A stretch of 60,000 bases of DNA from Apostichopus japonicus. Taxonomy: Eukaryota; Echinodermata; Holothuroidea; Aspidochirotida; Stichopodidae. Made by a program: the position numbers and the translations under genes. Position 1 is the stretch's first letter. Every line of letters begins with the position of its first letter. Below are positions 1 to 13,333 of this stretch, piece by piece. The notes beneath the pieces are model-generated. The model did not search any database. It was not told where the DNA came from and saw only the letters and a list, made by a program, of their open reading frames with translations. The stretch covers positions 16,580,178 through 16,640,177 of the forward strand of contig NC_092579.1 in assembly GCF_037975245.1 (NCBI RefSeq), in the 5' to 3' direction.

Positions 1-1
1 T

Positions 2-540
2 GATGCAGCTCAGATTTGCGACCCTTATAACGTCTCAGAACAAGATAAAATAGAAAAAATTCAAAGGAACGCAGCACATTTTGTAACTTGTGATTTCCGT
101 AGGCAATCCAGCATCACTGAGATCTTAAAGACTTTGAAATGGGAACCCCTCATAGAAAGACGGAAAAGGGCCAGACTCATGCTTCTTTATCAAATTATAA
201 ATGGCCTAGTTGCAGTCCCAAACGAGACTAATCCCTTCTTGAAGCCAGGGAGATGTCTCCGCTATACTCAAATTCCTTGCTTTTCAGTATAGTTTCTATC
301 CTAGGACTATAAAAGTCTGGAATACGCAATCCTTGGCGGGATAAGGAGAGCCATAGTCTTGAGGTGTTTAAAACTAGATTGCCTACGCATTGTTTGTTAG
401 TGTTACTAGCACTGCTGCCCTGCGTAACAACATCCTTGTTGTGATACTCGAGAGGGGTTTTAACAAGTACTTAACAGAAACAGAAAAACACTGTAGATTG
501 GTGTGCTCACCGGCAAAAATCTGGTGACTGCAGAAAAGTG
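2..540 (+). pseudogene. 3' end of a CR1/L2-like non-LTR retrotransposon (reverse transcriptase C-terminus)
   Basis: Bases 2-292 read open as the C-terminal tail of a non-LTR reverse transcriptase: the segment DKIEKIQRNAAHFV, followed by a TEILKTLKWEPLIERRKRAR-type motif and LMLLYQIINGLV, is characteristic of CR1/L2/jockey-like elements. A shift of frame near 290 is followed by SFYPRTIKVWN, the usual end motif of these proteins. The copy is cut by the window edge, so upstream domains cannot be seen. A second copy lies at 32421 with extra small deletions. Family assignment is from motif style, not a search. This is a dead 5'-truncated remnant. Confidence 0.8.
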
Positions 541-566
541 ACTTCAGCCCGCGCTGCCCCATAGAC

Positions 567-1040
567 TAAGGTGACCAGACGTCCCCGATTTTCGGGGACA
601 GTCCCCGATTACAGTGTGCTGTCCCCGATGAACAAGTGTCCCCAAAAATGTCCCTGATTCATCAAAATGTTCAGAAATTTCGAAAATATCCCACATTATT
701 AGTAAAATAATTGTAAAAAACCAATTTATTCAAGTGTGCAGTCGCAGAACGGAACTAAACAGTACTTCAGGTAAGCCATTGTAAAGTAAAATATGCTAGA
801 TCGATCTAGCCTAGCACTCTTTTGTAAAGTAAATAAATTTCATCTAAGAAAAAGCTACATTTTTGAAAATAAAATTGATTTAAAAAGTGCTTCTAAGTAT
901 CACCATTTTACATCTAAGCACCTTAGGCACTAGAAAATTTTCCAAAGGGGATGGGGACACCTCCTCCCCTTAGACCCCTCCCCCATATCAGTTACGCAAT
1001 AAATGTCCCTGATTCCAGTCAGGCAAATATGGTCACCTTA
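567..1040. mobile_element. hAT-like non-autonomous DNA transposon with 8-bp target duplication
   Basis: The 474-bp insertion begins TAAGGTGACCA and ends with its exact reverse complement TGGTCACCTTA. It is flanked by the direct repeat CCATAGAC (559-566 and 1041-1048). The paralogous block at 33294-33301 has CCATAGAC once with no insertion, so the empty site is present in the same window. The 8-bp duplication and GTGACCA-type terminal repeat are typical of the hAT superfamily. The interior is rich in GTCCCCGAT motifs and has no transposase ORF. Confidence 0.92.
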
Positions 1041-1615
1041 CCATAGACGTTAACTCGAATTAGGCAAGTGTGATGTAATTCACATATATACCTTAGGCCT
1101 AGCCTAATCGAGCATCGTTTTATTGTACATCAACCATGGACTCTAGTGTAGAGGTTTGCGAAAAGTTCCCACTTTCATGAGGCCAGACTAGCCTACGCTA
1201 CGTATCGCATACAAGTAGCAGCATGGACACTTCGGAGTTAGGACACCTAGGCTAAGCATTAAAACACCCCAAAACTATATCTTCTGGTATAAATCCCCTG
1301 AAAGTATACTTGATATTGTGGGAGAAGTGAGTTATATTACGATACACGGCCAAACTTTCTTCCTGCAAACTGTTTTCACGTTGTATACCAAGAAGATTCT
1401 TCGTTATTGTGGAATTGGTATTTCTTTGCTGCATTTTGCGAAGTTCGAACCACTGATGTTCGGACACCCGGCCCACAGTGTGGCGCTGGTGATAAAATTG
1501 GTGGCGCAGTTGCTCTTTCAGTAATTATAACATACTTCATAGATCTCCGTCATTTTATTGACAAATATGTAAGTACTTACTTGCACCATGGAGGCAAAAA
1601 CAGATTGAACACGGG

Positions 1616-2885
<1,270 letters not shown>

Positions 2886-3129
2886 GAAAAGTGAAATCGA
2901 TACATTCATATTATAGTTTGAAACTATTTTATAACTTTGAGATATAAGGACTACTCTAGACTGAAGAAGAAGAAGAAGTTTGCACATATATTCAAAAGCA
3001 TAAACAACTTCTTTCACTGCTTAGGTAAGGCTAATTACAAACGGTCGATTCTGGTTACGATCGAACCCTTACAATACGCGACAGTTAAACCCTCGAATTT
3101 CATAGATGAACTCTCGCGTACATGCAGGA

Positions 3130-3625
3130 AAAGACCCGTAAGGAAGGGGGTGGGTTTTTTGGCTGACAAAAAATACTCATATTCTGTGTCTTGTTATTGT
3201 TTTTATACATATGCTGGTGAATCAGACGGTGGGCGGTGTGAATCATAGTATTATGTACGGGGAGGGGACAGGGCCCCTGTGCTATGGTATAGGCTGCAGG
3301 CCTAACTATAGGCTAACTAGCTAACTGATATATAAAAATCATAGTGACCTTTTCGCATTTGCGTAATACTAGACGTTGATCCAGCACCCTTCTTAATTGT
3401 AGACGCGTTCGCCCCTCTTTTGTTCCCAAAAGTGAACAACACAGCGACCGTATGAATGCAAACTTGAGGTAATGAATTAGTCTATATATAGCTGCATTTC
3501 AACATCATTGCTGTTTTCCCCCCTGTTTTTTCATACTTCCTTGTGAATAAGAGGCCTTAATGCTAACCTGAAAAAAACTCAAGCCAGCCTTACTATTAAA
3601 CATTCAACAATATGACTGCGCAGTT
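3130..3625. repeat. Duplication block D2, diverged copy 1
   Basis: Sequence around GACAGGGCCCCTGTGCTATG, GACGTTGATCCAGCACC and GTTCCCAAAAGTGAACAA matches the blocks ending at 12814 and 34773, but is more diverged. No coding sequence is conserved among the three copies. Confidence 0.8.
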
Positions 3626-4849
3626 TAATAGATATACAGTTCCTTTTGACCTTGCATGGTAACAACTTCAGAAATGACAAAAGCTTTATTGACAATGGAG
3701 TTCCGTGACAGTAAATCCGGCTTTTTGACCCCTGACTCATGTTTATTGTACTATATTTATGCTAGCCTTGCGACAAGTTGTTGATGAATAATGAACTCAG
3801 TTTGCAATTTGTAGTAATTGATTTACTTAATATGACTAGGGGACTATAAACTGTATGTAGTGTCGGTGTTGAAGTGTCTGTTGCGTTTTGTCACTGTTCT
3901 AAATTTTCATATTTCAGACCGCTTCAAACTCTACAAAATAGATTAATTAAGTTACTTATGAACAAGCCTATAGACGTTATCCGACTAACATCTTATACTG
4001 AGAGTAAAATAATTTGCTTGTGATGAAGGAAATCCATTACTATTGTATGTATTGTTTTGTTATATTCATTGCAATAACAAGTTACCCCAAATGTTATTTC
4101 TGCTGTTGTGAGCCATTCTAATGCTTGTAATTACTCCATCATAACTTCGTTATAGGAAATTATTTAAAGTAGCGTATCATCACAATCAGCAAGGCAAATT
4201 GCTTCTTAACAACTATTTTTGTTATAATCTATGGCAGCCTCTGTCTCAATCTGTTAAATCCGCTTAGTCTCTAAGTCGTTTCCATGTAAAATCAAGTATC
4301 AGATCTTCTCAACAAGTGCATGTAAGCATGTTGACTTTAAACTTTGTTCTTTAAATACCACACTCTACTTGTTATTCTCTTCAAAGTCTCTGCTATCCTT
4401 CTTACATCTTGTCCTTCTCTCTTTACTCTTTCTGTTCTTCTGTCTTTTCGGTTCTTCTTCTTCGGTTTGCTCTATGTCTTTCTTTCCCCTCTGAACTTTA
4501 ATTTAAGTGTTTCATTGTAAGTTTATATTTCAACTTGGTCACTTGCTGAGATAACAGCTTTGCTGTTTTTTTTCTAGTGTCAATAATAATTTATGCGTTA
4601 TTAGTAATAACAAAATATCTAATGTTCCTTTGGGTTGCAATGAAATAATCATGTTATAGTGGCTCGCAGTTAAATTTTCTTTGAACTCAACAATTGGGTC
4701 TCATACACGTATGGAGGTTGACGTGATCATCTTAGAATTTCTGGTTGCTTAGTCAATGGCTCAACAGAAATAGCTAACTTTGCCATAACTGCATAAGCCT
4801 CAAAGAACAATGACTGGGGCTTTATATTTACGGTGTCCTACTGTGGTGC
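3626..4849. other. AT-rich intergenic stretch, no gene seen
   Basis: No long ORF, splice-consistent exon or recognised repeat is visible. A pyrimidine-rich patch lies at about 4380-4500. Confidence 0.4.
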
Positions 4850-5843
4850 AGGGACGTAGCCAGGGGGGGGGAGCAGGGGGAGCGACCGCTCCCCCCCTTT
4901 CAGTGTCTATTTTTTTTTTATACTGTCGTTTTTTAGCATGGTATTTTGTCAGTGCTCTTTTGATCTTGAATACTCGTTAGCTCCGTTAACTCGATTGTAA
5001 TCGTAGTAACATTCACGCCTACTGATTCAACTACTTACTTAGTTTGGCAGATGCAATTAGCTAAATTTAGCTTATAGCCAATTACAAGCCTACAGTTGGC
5101 CACTGCGTAATAAAATACATATTGCCTACCTAACCGCACTCTATGGAATGTCACGAACTGTATGCACAACAACGTCGACAACGTTCGTTCAATGAGTCGT
5201 CCTAAGTTGTTGCACGAACAGCATGTTATAAAGCTAAGCTAGCAATCGTACGTGATACGCACTTCCTATAAATAATTGTTACACTGCTAATACACTGCGA
5301 TAACGATATTTGTTTTTAGGCCACTGCATTTCTGGATGTATTACAAAATATGAAAGTTTATATTGTCCATCAGTTAAGTTCGTCAAATGTATTAAAGTCC
5401 AGACATTGGACAATAAACAAGAATCATCCTACTGGAAAACTTGTAAAAGAGCACTATGTTTGTCTTTCTGATATATTATGTAAAAGAACATGTAAAAGAA
5501 TTTAAACAGGAAACAAAATCTGCTGATAATGATATCATATGATCAGGACGTAGCCAGTATGTAGCACGATAGTTTCATTTAACACCCTACCCGCCGAAAA
5601 AGACTATAGGATCCGATGTCAGTTTTTTAACATGTAGTTTAGAACCCGTTTACGCAGATAATATTTCAGTTGAGAAAACACTTGAGAAATTTGCATCAGA
5701 TGGCAATCGTCGGATAGCTCTCGCCTTCTCTTATTATGCTAACTTAAACATTTACTAGCTACAGTTGTATCAAAGACATTTCTGGACTATCTTTGCATCT
5801 ACAAGTATCAGAAGTTGAAAAGTAAGTAAGTCTACTCTGTACA
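4850..5843. repeat. Repeat-derived sequence beginning with a GACGTAGCCAGG terminus
   Basis: The G-rich stretch at 4850-4905 resembles the end of a hAT-like MITE (GGACGTAGCCAGGGGG). From 5545 to about 5830 the sequence matches an internal part of the next element (about 6005-6557; shared CTACCCGCCGAAAAAGACTA and CAAGTATCAGAAGTTGAAAA). These are therefore two copies of one repeat about 460 bp apart. No gene is seen. Confidence 0.55.
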
Positions 5844-5851
5844 TGTACCTT

Positions 5852-6747
5852 CAAGAGCGGCGGAACCGGGGGGCACAGGGGGCAAGTGCCCCCACTTTTC
5901 CTCAGGTTAAAAATGTGCCCTTTTTCTACATAAAACTTGTACTCTTGATCACCTTATTAGAACAGCGATATTTCAGAAAGAGATCTAATCCTAATTTAGA
6001 ACTATCAGGGGCGTAGCCAGTATGTAGCACTGTAGGCCCGGGCCTACACTTTTTTGGCCAAGTTATCTTTTTTATTAAAACACCCATAATTCAAATCCAT
6101 AAGCTTGCTGGACGAGTTTAAGAGTCTAGACAGGAAAAACTATTGAAATGAACGAAGCAAGATTATGGCTAAATTAGGTGACCTATTCTTCTGTCATGTA
6201 GGCTGTCATTCATATCGCGTGCCGTTTCATTCAATACTCTACCCGCCGAAAAAGACTAGGATACGATCTTGTCAGTTTTTTAACATCTACTTAAGAACTC
6301 GTTTACGCAGATAAATTTCAGTTGAGAACATTCCACAGTCAAATAAGCCTATCGTTGATTAACAGACTTTATATGTATATAGCTGCAGCTCTTTGTTGCC
6401 TGTTGTAGTCACGATCGGCGTTCCAAGTTCCGAAACAGCCTTTTCGATAAACATTTACTAGCTACAGTTTTATCAAAGATAATTACTGGCTATGGTTGTA
6501 TCAAAGACATTTCTGGCCTATCTTTGTATCTACAAGTATCAGAAGTTGAAAAGTAAGACTACTTATACGGGGGGGGAGGGGGGGTGGGGGCGTTGATGGA
6601 GTGATGTGTATACGCAAATAAGATAATACAATAAGATTTATAAAGGGTACTAAATATCAGGCTGCAACAGTCCAATCGAATTTCTGCAAAGTGCCCTTTG
6701 ACTTCGGTGCCCCCCCCCCCAGATTAAAGGTGCTTCCGCCGCCCTTG
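5852..6747. mobile_element. hAT-like non-autonomous element (GGGCGGCGGAA family) with 8-bp target duplication
   Basis: It starts CAAGAGCGGCGGAACC and ends GCTTCCGCCGCCCTTG, an inverted repeat of about 14 bp with one change. It is flanked by TGTACCTT at 5844-5851 and 6748-6755. Related copies lie at 12815-14154 and 19152-19819. All share the subterminal words GTGCCCCC, TTTTCCTCAGGTTAAAAA and AAAGTGCCCTT. An extra repeat beginning CAGGGGCGTAGCCAG at about 6005 is nested inside. No transposase is encoded. Confidence 0.88.
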
Positions 6748-6839
6748 TGTACCTTGCTAATTTTAATACATTATGTATTATTGAATTACGTACTTTTTTA
6801 ACTCGTTTGTTTTTTGGGTTTAAAAGTGATGTTGAATTA

Positions 6840-7065
6840 GGTTTCTCAAGTCAGCAAGAGGCCAGGGAACCAGAATGAACATTCGGGAAGGGCTGTTTCC
6901 TGCCATCTGGGGGGTTTGTAAAACCAAAAATTTTCTTGTATACGCTCCGCGCCAACCGATGGTGGCGCTCCGCTCAGATAGTCGTGCCTACAACTTTGAA
7001 AATCCATATCAATCGCAAAAAGTGCTCCCCCCTTTCAAATTCCTGGCTACGTCGCTGCTGTGGTG
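6840..7065 (+). repeat. Dispersed repeat with conserved core GCTCCGCGCCAACCGATGG
   Basis: A G/C-rich core around TTCTTGTATACGCTCCGCGCC followed by GATGGTGGCGCTCCGCT recurs at about 19252-19400, 13826-13940, the introns of GPCR A (9710-9860) and B (36535-36685), and inverted at 57700-57800. The reading frame differs between copies, so the ORF over this copy is not evidence of a gene. Superfamily is not known. Confidence 0.75.
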
Positions 7066-7249
7066 TCCTACCTACTCTCCTCCTGTTTACTATCACGCGG
7101 AGGTTACACTCCCACCATTTGCTAAAGCCTACCAATATGGTTGTATTTTCCAATATTTTCTTTGCAACGATATTACAGGGAACAGAACTATGTTGATGTC
7201 CATGGTCCTGTGCATACGATTTATAGTCCAAAGCGATATATAATATTTT

Positions 7250-8035
7250 TTACTATTTTATTTCATAGCATTTAATAGAGCGTACCGAATGGAAGCACAC
7301 TATTAGGATTTGACCAACCGCCAGTTAAAGTGCACAACTATTATGTCCCTCCTTAAATTATTGGTACCTCCCTTCCCCCCCTCCCACCACACCCACCCAC
7401 CCCCCCATTCCAACACAGAATTCCTGGATACGAGATTCCATATGTGTAAACATTGCATGGCCTAATCAAAGAATCAAGATCTGAAATCCAACGCAGAAGG
7501 CCAATGAAAATAATGAGAGATTATATTCTTAGTCTGGATTTGATAAGGTTAGTGAATTCCTGTTTTTGAATGCTAAGGTCCTTTGACCAATTCGATGTAT
7601 GTAGTGTTGTTTTCTTATAGTCTAATCATTTATCTGATAAACAAACAATATACTGGATTTGTACTACAGAGTTGTCATGTACCATGCACTGGTTAAACCC
7701 AATAAGACTCACCGTCATAAGCTTGCCGATGCTAATTAATATTCAATTTCAAATCTATTTCTCATATCTTTGTACATGATTAATACAAAAATAACAATAC
7801 AGTAGGAAGGTTAACATATACGAGTGCAACTAAACTTCCCAAAACTCGTGACATAAAACCCGAATATGAACATGCATGATCTTTGCATTCCAATTGGCTT
7901 TACAGTGTAAATATTTTCAACTGGTATGTTTGTATTACAAATAAACGCGTTTCATTCATTCCTGTCAGTTCCGTGTCATAAACTGGTAACTTAGTTTGAA
8001 ATGCATGGTAAGAATAGATATGTCGTATGACACAT
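7250..8035. other. Intergenic stretch upstream of GPCR A
   Basis: A C-rich low-complexity patch lies at 7370-7410; otherwise AT-rich sequence with no supported gene. Confidence 0.4.
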
Positions 8036-8100
8036 AATTTGTATTGTATTGTATTGTGTTGTATTTTATTGTATTACATATTGAATTGCATTGTACTGTA
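8036..8100. repeat. Degenerate TTGTA pentanucleotide repeat
   Basis: Imperfect TTGTA/TTGTG units. The equivalent place upstream of copy B (about 34880-34950) is partly similar and less regular. Confidence 0.7.
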
Positions 8101-8725
8101 TAGCAGTACGTCTACCTTTTGTTCACTCAAGTAGGAAGTTACCTAGAGATTTTTCCCAAAACAGTGAAAAAGACTTTTTTATATGTCGTACGTTTCATAA
8201 CAACATATTCAGAACTTCACGTCAGATCATCAGTCCGTAACCACCTTTGTAAGTGTTGGCCTACAGAAAAGATCCAGTTATTCATTACCCGTTAAATCGA
8301 AAAACAACACTTTCAAGTGTTTTTTACTTTTTAAACGTATTTGGATTTACTCATTTTATCGCCATCGACTTTTCATACTTTCGGATACATACTGTACTAC
8401 GCAGAGGTATACATGGAACGACGTTATTCAAATTCCTGAATCGGAATCCATCATCATTTGGACTCAGATAATGGTCGCATTAATCACTTTTACGTACAGT
8501 TTTCTCCGTCATTGCTGGATAACTATATTTTTTTACAAATAATGGTTAGACCTATTTCAATTAGTTTTAAGGCCAATCATTTTGATTTAACAACGAAGTT
8601 TGACTTCTCTTCACAGTGTTTATGTTTACTTGTGTGTTGGGATTCCAAGGCGTAACAAACAACATTGACCATTAACCCTATCATACAATTTCGATCTTTT
8701 ACGGGAGTTCAACCAGTTGAATAGG

Positions 8726-10508
8726 ATGGATAGCTACCATAGCATGAACGAAAGTAACTACATTACACCAAACACTAACGCTAGGATCACAGGCGTAGCG
8801 AATGGTGTGTTCTTTTTCGTTGGAATCATCGGTAACGGTCTGGTTATTCTAGCAGTTATATCTTCCAAAAAGCTTCAGACGTCAACCAATACATTCATCG
8901 TAAACCTCGCTGTGACTGATGTCTTAACAAGCTTGACACTACCGATATATGTTGTTGTGAAGTGGATCAACTTTTATTCTCCTAGATTGGAAACTGTTTG
9001 TCAGATTTTACCGCCTGTCGCTACTACTTCAATTGGTTGCAGCTTTCTAACAGTAGCGGCCATCGCCATTAACCGTTACACGCTCATTGCAAGCCCATAT
9101 AGAATATATCCAGCGCTATTTCGTGCAAAGATGAATATATTGTGGATAACGCTGTTGTGGGTCATATCAGCTTCTGTGGTGATTTTACCGCCTTACGTAT
9201 TTGACTTCGGTAAATTTGGTTTCGGTCGAGATGAACACAATTGCATCTCCGTTCCTGAACATCCCTCGACAAAGCTGTATGCTCTTCTGGTGGTTGCAGT
9301 GTTCTATCCTCTCCCACTCCTCGCCATCGTCGTTTGTTACGTGGGTATCTTCATCCGCCTCTTTGCTCACAATCGACGACTAAACGCAAATAGATGTCAT
9401 CTGCGGACTCAAAGAACATCTCCTGGAAGATTAACCACAACGAATGACAGGTAATTAAAAATATCAGAATCATGATAGATTGATCGAACGATCCATCGAC
9501 AAACCGATGGATCCATCGACCACGAACATGACAAACCGATCGAAAACTGATCGATTGGCAAATATCAGGTGATTGACTGACCGATTGCTCGAACTATCGA
9601 ACGAAAGAAAGCATTGTCGACGGACTACCAACCAGGCGCTTAGCCAAGGGGCGCCCCCTCCTCTTGAGCATATTTTTTTTTATGATATCGCTAGTAATTT
9701 CAAAATAGAAAATGCTTATAGATGCAACTTACAAGGCCTGGGAAGTGTCATTTCCAGCGATATGGGAGGCATTTTCGGGCAAAATTTTCTTGTACGCTTC
9801 GCGCCAACTTATGGTGGCGCTACACGATAGTTTGCCTACAGGCTTCGCCCCTCCCTTGGCAAATTCTTTGCTACGCGCCTGCTACCAACTGCCTGACAAA
9901 CCTTATGGACCGACGTACTCTCCAAACCTATTGTACAATAGGAAGATAAATCAATATATGACTGTAACGTTGTACTTATTGGAAAAATATCCAGGAGAAA
10001 AGTCGATAAATTAAAACTTATAGGTCGTCCTAAATCTCAGTCTTAGTCGGTCCCATAATCAGTATTCAGATGGTAAGCACCAGTGAAAGCTGTTTTAAAG
10101 TGTTTCGCTTCAAGCAGTAAATTACTTTCTGATTTCTCTCCTTTTTTATATTTTAGCTTTGACATTGAAACAAGGAATGGCAAGAAGACGCATGCGCAGT
10201 CGTTCATCACGCCCGTACAGATTCAAGTCACAAAGAATATGTTCATCATATTCATTGCTCTTGTGGTTTGTTTTACACCGCACACCGTGTGTTCGATATT
10301 ACAGGAATGTGCAATTGAGGAATACACACGAACTATCGCCGCTGCGAACAGCATCATCAATCCGATCATATACGGTTTTAAGCATCCTGTGTTTCGTGAA
10401 GTGTTTACCGCCCTCATAAAACGCCAAGATGTCCCTCAGCCCTCCTCAATGTGGAGTAGTATAAAGAAGAAACGAGTGATGGAACAAACCGGAAATACTT
10501 CGTTGTAG
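8726..10508 (+). CDS. Rhodopsin-type G-protein-coupled receptor, tandem copy A (two exons)
   Basis: The exons are 8726-9450 and 10157-10508. Donor CAG|GTAATT and acceptor TTTTAG|C leave a phase-2 intron that makes codon 242 (Ser). The product has 358 residues. Class A landmarks are present: GN at 36-37 in helix 1, LAVTD at 61-65 in helix 2, Cys92 and Cys173 for the extracellular disulfide, NRY at 116-118, Pro in helices 4 and 5, CFTP at 280-283 in helix 6 and NPIIY at 310-314 in helix 7. An N-glycosylation sequon sits at Asn8. The intron falls in the third intracellular loop. The C-terminus TSL fits a class I PDZ ligand. The ATG at 8726 was chosen because it has A at -3 and G at +4 and is conserved in copies B and C; TTG codons upstream are not starts. 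A likely 5'UTR acceptor ends at 8616 (CTTCTCTTCACAG). The NRY and CFTP style recalls melatonin-receptor-like orphan receptors; the ligand is unknown. Confidence 0.93.
9451..10156 (+). other. Intron of GPCR A with ATCGA-rich repeats and a dispersed repeat
   Basis: The 706-bp intron starts with degenerate ATCGA/GACTG words (9475-9600) and then carries the GCGCCAACTTATGGTGGCGC dispersed repeat. It is nearly identical to intron B, and both share the repeat insertion. Intron C (959 bp) lacks it and is otherwise very different. Confidence 0.85.
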
Positions 10509-10743
10509 TCTGGCTATAATGTCTACGGTAGTGGATGTCAAAGGTCGTACATTTTGTGTGCCGTTGCCAAATTCTCTTGGTAACATACTCATCGACCAAA
10601 TGGAGAATCATAATGTAACAATTGCACGAGTAATTATGAATTCAGAAGTCAAACTTAAAATATGACTACGTATATTCTGTTGGTAATTTGTATGAACCAT
10701 AATCAGTGATGAATTCTGGATGACAGACAATCATTATAATAAT

Positions 10744-10840
<97 letters not shown>
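10744..10840. repeat. (AC)n(AT)n compound microsatellite
   Basis: About 25 bp of AC repeat followed by about 70 bp of AT repeat, in the 3' flank of GPCR A. The corresponding places after copies B (37665) and C (45635) have only short remnants, so it expanded in copy A. Confidence 0.95.
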
Positions 10841-11467
10841 GTATATCTCATATTTTGTCTGAGTTTGTATCATCATATGCGCTATACGGTATGAATACAG
10901 ACATATTTTTCGTATTGGACTAAAATTTGCATCACTCGGTAATTTACAAACAACCACAATGGTAACATATATCTCATAGTATGGAGTGTATGCTTCAATA
11001 ATGTTTTTAATATGCTTGACTTAACTTTGTAGAAGGAAAATGGTCTAAAAATTAGATACACATGTTTATCGTTAGCAGGTTACTCACTGCTTAACAGGGC
11101 AAGAAAAGCGAAAAAGCTGAAACATAACATGGGAGTATAGTGCCACTAAATGAGTTTGCAGAATGGCATTTACATATATGATATCCATTAGTTGGTATAT
11201 GGACACTTGAATTTTTCGTCCTATCTTTCATTGATGCAAACAGGTGATTAGAATTCATCATTGGCTTATTTCAATGTTTGTTTGTTTTCTTCTTGAAATC
11301 TCCCCCAATAATAATAATAGTTAATAATAATAATATTAATACCACAATAATTTTGTGCTAACACGAACATGATATACAGTCGACACGTAGCCTACACCTA
11401 AGAAGTATTTTCTTAAGTATTGCAACGACAACCAATTTTGTGATATCCAAAGGATACTTTTATATAC

Positions 11468-11930
11468 AGAAAGAGACAGACTTTCAGTGTGGGATATTAT
11501 TACTTCTAAACTACATTAATGTAAAGATAGAGACATACCTTTGGTATTATTTTATATTAACTCTAGAATACCATTGTATAAAAGTGACTGCCACAGAACT
11601 TGTGTATACTAGCTTATTGTGTCTAAACTTCCTTAATGTATAGAAAGTGCATGAACTTTGGTATGGGTACTTTAATTCTAGACTACCTTTGCATAAAAGT
11701 GACTGCTACAGAACGTGTGTATCCTACCTTTTTATGCCTTAACTTCCTTAAAGAGAAGGAACTATGGTATAGTATGCTACTTAAACTCCAAACTACTGTT
11801 GCATAAACTTAAAGTGATTGTCACAGAACTTGTGTATTATAGCTTGTTATGTCTACACATCCTTAATGTATAGAAAGATACACACCTTTGGTGTTATGGA
11901 ATGTTATGTATAAACTTCAATAATACACAA
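11468..11930. repeat. 115-bp tandem repeat array downstream of GPCR A
   Basis: The word AGTGACTGCCACAGAAC and its variants recur at 11583, 11698 and 11813, exactly 115 bp apart. The unit also contains CTAAACTTCCTTAATGTATA. Related arrays follow copies B (broken by the LTR element) and C. The units are diverged from one another, so the array is old. No gene. Confidence 0.88.
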
Positions 11931-12814
11931 AAGGACCCTTGGGGTCGTGTTTTTGTTCATTTCTTCAGAATGAAGTAATCAAGGATATATAACTGTATAA
12001 ACATTGACAATTAACACTTTGGTTTGTGCGGTGCATGTGATTTTTCGCCTTGAATGCAACAGATATTAATATGGTAAAATTGTGTCAGTTTTATTTAAAA
12101 GCAAGTTTACTATCAATATCAATCATCGATGTCATAACCTCATAAATGTATTTGGATGCAAACTTCGATTATAAATTCACTTCAAACGGAAGAGAAATCT
12201 GCTTCTGAACCAAGTGATTTTATTATATATACATCGACACTGAATGTGAGAACCTTGAATTTTGAATAATAAGAAGAAATATCATATATCTACTCTCGAC
12301 GTTCTCAGGATCAGACCCGGTAATCGTGATTTAACCTATATAATGTGGGTGGGGTGGGGGGTGGGGATTCTCATGTTGTGATTTCTTTTGTACACATACT
12401 AGTGAATCAGACAGGGGGCTGAATCATAGTGTTATACACATGGAGGGGTCAGGGCCCCTGTGGTATGCTATGGTATACAGGCATCTCTATAGGCTAACTA
12501 TAGCTAACTGTTATATACAAATCTTAGTGACCTTTTCTCTTTTACTTACGTAATGCTCTTTCGTTCGACGTTGATCCAGCACCCCTTCTTAATCGAAGAA
12601 GTGTCCGCCCCTTCTTGCGTTCCCAAAAGTGAACAATATTGGCACCGTATCAATACAACTTGAGGTTATCTATCGGTGAGGATCATATCTGCTTTACTAT
12701 ATCATTTCTGTTTTCGTCACTATGCTTCGTACTTCCTTAACCTGAATAAGTTTGTGTTTTTACTTGTATATTTAACATGAAACAATATGAAGGCGCAGCG
12801 AGACACAGCTCGTC
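11815..12814. repeat. Duplication block D2, copy A
   Basis: Nearly identical to 33825-34773, and more distantly to 3130-3625. It ends at GAGACACAGCTCGT, where a DNA transposon follows here but unique flank continues in the 34773 copy. No coding sequence is seen. Confidence 0.87.
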
Positions 12815-12983
12815 AAGGGCGGCGGAACCGGGGGGGGGGGCACAGGGGGCACGTGCCCCCCACTTTTCCTCAGGTTAAAAAAGTGCCCTTTTTCTACATA
12901 AAAATTTCTAAATAAAAAAAAGAGTTTACAAAGCGAAACCCACGGCGAATGAAATATTTCGGGAAGTTTTAAATGTTTACTAC

Positions 12984-13327
12984 CATAGGCGTAGGAGCCC
13001 AATTTGATTTGGGGGGCTGTAACGACTTGCCCGAAAATATTCCCAAAATTTGTCGCGCGCTCTGCGCGCGCTCAACATTACAACGCATGCCAATAACATA
13101 CAATCATTTGTCGTGTTATTACCCTTCTATATTGGTTATAATTATTGGGAAAGTCGTTACAATAATAATGATGATAACAATATCAGTTTAACCATTGAAA
13201 AACACAAAGCATATTATTTTTCTTTCAGTAGGTGCCCGAAAAATTCTCAGCATATTGCCCGAATTTTCCAAAAAATTATTGGTTGGGGGCTGCAGCCCCC
13301 CCCCCACCCCCGGCTCCTACGCCTATG
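12984..13327. mobile_element. Nested MITE with CATAGGCGTAGGAGCC ends
   Basis: The perfect 16-bp terminal inverted repeat CATAGGCGTAGGAGCC / GGCTCCTACGCCTATG encloses 344 bp. The flanks TTTACTAC (12976-12983) and TTTACTAG (13328-13335) match at 7 of 8 bases, fitting a hAT-type 8-bp duplication. No ORF of note. Confidence 0.87.
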
Positions 13328-13333
13328 TTTACT

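Larger units (their letters stand above)
1..1615. repeat. Segmental duplication block D1, copy 1
   Basis: This block matches 32421-33797 nearly base for base apart from insertions. Copy 1 alone carries the 474-bp transposon at 567-1040; copy 2 alone carries a 318-bp foldback insertion. Similarity stops just after an ACTTGCACCATGGAGG segment (about 1585-1600 here, 33770-33785 in copy 2). Apart from the retroposon tail I see no convincing gene in it. Short ORFs at 1318-1868 are not conserved in frame between the copies. Confidence 0.85.

Noticed and set aside
6875-7243. 122-codon ORF
   Set aside because: It lies on a dispersed repeat whose other copies do not keep the frame.
8253-8655. Upstream exons of GPCR A from ORFs 8253-8655
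   Set aside because: They are not conserved in frame in copies B and C. A 5'UTR acceptor at 8616 explains the conserved sequence better.
9185-9370. Antisense ORFs opposite the GPCR exons, also at 36010 and 43729
   Set aside because: They recur only because the sense exons are duplicated. They have no start context or independent conservation.
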